Assembly (NCBI RefSeq): GCF_038396845.1
Contig: NZ_CP151587.1
Span: 1,772,001-1,836,000, forward strand
Length of the DNA: 64,000 bases
Direction: 5' to 3'
Source: Gymnodinialimonas sp. 57CJ19
GTDB taxonomy: Bacteria; Pseudomonadota; Alphaproteobacteria; Rhodobacterales; Rhodobacteraceae
Under the pieces are notes generated by a model. The model was not told the origin of the DNA. It ran no database searches and worked only from the letters and a program-made list of their open reading frames with translations. Position 1 is the stretch's first letter. Every line of letters begins with the position of its first letter. The position numbers and the translations under genes are program-made. This document shows, in pieces, positions 61,635-64,000 of the stretch.

Positions 61635-62465
61635 ATGCCGACCGGGCCTTGGACAGATGCAGAGAACGACCTGATCGTTGCGGACTACTTCGCGATGCTG
61701 GCTGCGGACTTCGCTGGCCAGTCCTACAACAAAGCCGCGCACAATCGCGATCTTCAAACCCGGATCGAGCGCAACCGCAGTTCGATCGAGTTCAAGCACC
61801 AGAACATCAGCGCGGTTCTCAGGGCCCTCGGAGAGGACTGGATCCCCGGCTACAAGCCTGCGCAAAACTATCAGGGCACACTGGAAGACGCGGTGGCGCG
61901 TTGGCTGGACATCAACCCCGGCTGGCTGTCCCGCATTCCCGACCGGCCCGTGATGGGTCTGCGCGAGGCGGCTCAACTGTGGATCGGATCGCCCCCGACG
62001 CTGAGCAACCAGCCGCCCCCGCCTGAGCTAGAGAAAACCATCTCCACCGCCCGCAAATTCGATGTGGCGGAGCGTGACGAGCGCAACCGCGCGCTTGGCC
62101 GGGCGGGAGAGGAACGTGCGCTGGCCCATGAGAAAGCGGTGCTGGCTGGTGCCGGACGCTCTGATCTTGCGTCAAAAGTGCGATGGGTCTCGGAGGAGGA
62201 TGGCGATGGCGCTGGGTATGATATCGCCAGCTATGCGCCGGATGGTCGGCCCCGTCTGATCGAAGTGAAGACGACGAACAGCTGGGAACGCACACCATTC
62301 CATATTTCGCGAAATGAGCTGGCTGTCGCCGACGAACGGCGGGCGGACTGGTGCCTCATGCGGCTCTATCACTTTTCACGGGAGCCGAAGGCGTTTGAAC
62401 TGCGCCCGCCGCTCGACGCCCATGTGTCGCTGACTGCCACGAGTTTTCAGGCCAGCTTTCATTGA
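61635..62465 (+). CDS. DUF3883 domain protein
   Basis: A 276-residue protein. The N-terminal half is a helical SANT/Myb-like region starting WTDAENDLIVADYFAML. The C-terminal DUF3883 domain has RALGRAGEERALAHEK, GAGYDIASYAPDGRPRLIEV then KTTNSWERTPFHIS. The IEVKTT block is a PD-(D/E)xK nuclease-like core. The domain is common in restriction- and defence-linked proteins but is also found alone. It has no operon partner here, so its role is open. Confidence 0.85.
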   Translation: MPTGPWTDAENDLIVADYFAMLAADFAGQSYNKAAHNRDLQTRIERNRSSIEFKHQNISAVLRALGEDWIPGYKPAQNYQGTLEDAVARWLDINPGWLSRIPDRPVMGLREAAQLWIGSPPTLSNQPPPPELEKTISTARKFDVAERDERNRALGRAGEERALAHEKAVLAGAGRSDLASKVRWVSEEDGDGAGYDIASYAPDGRPRLIEVKTTNSWERTPFHISRNELAVADERRADWCLMRLYHFSREPKAFELRPPLDAHVSLTATSFQASFH

Positions 62466-62552
62466 GGCCAAAGATTCAAGAACTGTCCTTGATCAACAAT
62501 TGCTATTCCCTCCGGGCCTGATGTTGTTGTTCGGGCCGGGGGCTAACCCACG

Positions 62553-63041
62553 CTATGCAGCAGTGGCGTTCAGCATCCAGGCTGCTTTTTCGTGGAATGT
62601 GGCGCGTACGGTCGCCAAGTCTGCGGTGACCGGATCGCGCGCGTCCTCGGCCGTATCGACAAGCGCCCGCAGGCGGCGGGCCAGAGCCTCGTGATCCGAA
62701 GCAAGATCCTTGACCATATCGGTCGCGGGCAAAGTCGCATCGGGATGCGTGCCGTCGGGGCCTGCCGAGAGAGCCGTCGGGTTGACAACGGCGGGCTTGC
62801 CCAAAGCCCTGATCCGCTCGGCCAGTTCATCCACCGCCGCGAACATGTCGGTATATTGCTCCTCGGTCATGACATGGACCGGGTGGAAAAGGGGGCCCAT
62901 CACGTTCCAGTGGTAGGTCTGGGTCTTCAATATCAATCTGTAGGTGTCGGACAGGACTTCCGACAAAGCATCAGTCACAGATTTCACGTTGGAGATATCT
63001 GCGACGGCGTCCTCGGCGTTGCGGTTCAGTTCTGTTGTCAT
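62553..63041 (-). CDS. dps: Dps family DNA-protection ferritin-like protein
   Basis: A 162-residue four-helix protein. Ferroxidase residues lie in TQTYHWNVMGPLFHPVHVMT and FAAVDELAERIRALG (His, Asp, Glu pattern). It forms a 12-mer shell that stores iron and protects DNA from oxidative damage. ATG 63041 follows GGGAGGA. It is a stand-alone gene. Confidence 0.92.
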   Translation of the reverse strand: MTTELNRNAEDAVADISNVKSVTDALSEVLSDTYRLILKTQTYHWNVMGPLFHPVHVMTEEQYTDMFAAVDELAERIRALGKPAVVNPTALSAGPDGTHPDATLPATDMVKDLASDHEALARRLRALVDTAEDARDPVTADLATVRATFHEKAAWMLNATAA

Positions 63042-63384
63042 GGCGACGTCCTCCCAGCATTTTCAATTGTGCTGCGCTATGGGTAGCCGACGCGCGGGCG
63101 GGCGCATTAACCCGCGTTAAGCCTGGCCTTCTCGGGGACGCGCGGCGATGAGGCAATCAGCCAGCCTGCTGCAAGGCCCGGTGCGGGAGCCTTCCGGTAA
63201 AGCTTTCTTGGTTTTAGTCGTTTGAGGCGAGGCAAGAGGGCGTGTTTGCCGCACCATTTTGGCCGGGGATTGCCTGTCTGACTGCTTGCCTGAAAGGTCC
63301 CTTCAGGCGCATTGACTTGTGACCGTGCCTGCAACTTCAACTGCGCCACTGACCTCATTTTAAATACCTGTTAGATGAAATCCC
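63042..63384. other. 343-base intergenic region without a supported gene
   Basis: The region between dps and the antiporter gene, which are divergent. I see no convincing frame or RNA. It should contain both promoters. Confidence 0.55.
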
Positions 63385-64000
63385 ATGGACATCATCCTCG
63401 TCACCACGATCATTGCTTCTTTGTTCCTGCTGATTGGCGCGGCGGAGCCTTTGGCGACCTATCTACGACTGCCCTTTGCCGTGATCATTGCCTGTTTCGG
63501 CATCCTGATTGGCGTTGCGGCAAGCTTCTTTCTTTTCACGCCTCTGACCGATGCGTTGAACCCGGTGGCCGAGGCCATTCTGGCGTTCCCGATCAGTTCT
63601 GATGTGTTCCTTTATGTATTTCTGCCGACCCTTGTCTTTCAGGTCACGCTCGGTCTGAACCTTCGCCGAATGGCGGACGATTGGGTCCCGATCCTGGTAC
63701 TGGCGGTGGTGGCGGTATTCGTGGCGACGTTCGTTGTCGGCTACGCGCTGGCGCTGGTGAGCACGCTGACCCTTTCGGCGGCCCTGCTGGTCGGTGCGAT
63801 TGTGTCAACAACGGACCCTTCGGCGGTGGTCAGCATCTTCCGGTCCATCTCGGCCCCGCGACGGCTTGCACGGATCATCGAAGGTGAAAGCCTACTGAAC
63901 GACGCCGCAGCCATTGCGCTGGCGGCCCTGTTTCTGGAGTTCGTCATGGCGAACGTGCCGGACCCGTCTGTACAAAGCGCACTGGCGCAGTTTCCTGTCC
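63385..64000 (+). CDS. Na+/H+ antiporter (CPA1/NhaP type), N-terminal part
   Basis: About 205 residues up to the window end, with six or more membrane segments. It starts MDIILVTTIIASLFLLIGAA and contains the ion-site motif IVSTTDPSAVVSIF and GESLLNDAAAIALAALF, both diagnostic of NhaP/CPA1 antiporters. It exchanges cations for protons across the inner membrane. The start ATG 63385 fits the family. The gene continues beyond 64000. Confidence 0.88.
   Translation, partial: MDIILVTTIIASLFLLIGAAEPLATYLRLPFAVIIACFGILIGVAASFFLFTPLTDALNPVAEAILAFPISSDVFLYVFLPTLVFQVTLGLNLRRMADDWVPILVLAVVAVFVATFVVGYALALVSTLTLSAALLVGAIVSTTDPSAVVSIFRSISAPRRLARIIEGESLLNDAAAIALAALFLEFVMANVPDPSVQSALAQFPV

Noticed and set aside
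61245..61976. 243-codon minus-strand frame between the barrel protein and the DUF3883 gene
   Set aside because: Overlaps the start of the DUF3883 gene on the other strand and shows no recognisable features.
1..64000. CRISPR array
   Set aside because: No regularly spaced direct repeats were seen. The only tandem arrays are the 15-bp repeat near tmk and the short repeats by tRNA-Ser.

Overview
The window looks like chromosome or large-replicon DNA of a marine alphaproteobacterium of the Rhodobacteraceae (Roseobacter group). The evidence is high-GC coding style, the order dac - tmk - holB - tatD - metallo-hydrolase, and the types of ABC transporters and catabolic genes. This is inferred from gene content, not from a database match.

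Left flank (1-7236) is housekeeping DNA, mostly on the minus strand: an outer-membrane or division SPOR lipoprotein, a D-alanyl-D-alanine carboxypeptidase, thymidylate kinase, DNA polymerase III delta prime, TatD, a PhnP-like metallo-hydrolase and an AEC transporter. It ends in an intact tRNA-Ser(TGA). Right flank (about 57.3-64 kb) is again ordinary: a LysR regulator, a YczE-like membrane protein, an M20 amidohydrolase, an outer-membrane barrel, a DUF3883 protein, Dps and the start of a Na+/H+ antiporter.

Between these lies a mosaic accessory region built around six copies (A-F) of one IS6-family element, all in the same orientation: A 7639-8453, B 27740-29649 (split by an IS3 element), C 36781-37595 (dead), D 39297-40112, E 47780-48594, F 48595-49002 (partial). 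Host genes are cut off at the IS edges: a DNA methyltransferase, a kynureninase, a helicase and a HEPN-SNF2 protein. The modules are: phage packaging genes (methyltransferase, DUF5681, terminase), two tyrosine recombinases enclosing a glycosyltransferase and a sulfotransferase, and a ParB-like gene plus serine recombinase; an aromatic ortho-cleavage cluster (19.5-27.5 kb); a sugar-type uptake operon with an orphan TrpA-like aldolase and an FGGY kinase (29.9-36.7 kb); a secreted beta-lactamase-fold hydrolase between C and D; a tightly overlapping, apparently undescribed defence-like operon between D and E (small ORFs, a 487-aa unknown protein, an 810-aa PLD-like protein, a truncated Swt1-HEPN/SNF2 helicase); and a ten-gene opine-type catabolic operon (49.0-57.3 kb).

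The metabolic modules read as complete pathways. HpaB-type monooxygenase with its own flavin reductase and a single-domain FAD synthetase feeds an intradiol dioxygenase, a muconate cycloisomerase, an enol-lactonase-like hydrolase and a BKACE-type beta-keto acid cleavage enzyme. The opine operon couples an amino-acid-type ABC transporter to a three-subunit opine oxidase, arginase and ornithine cyclodeaminase, giving arginine, then ornithine, then proline. The best candidates for new biology are the PLD/HEPN-SNF2 operon and the TrpA-like/FGGY operon.
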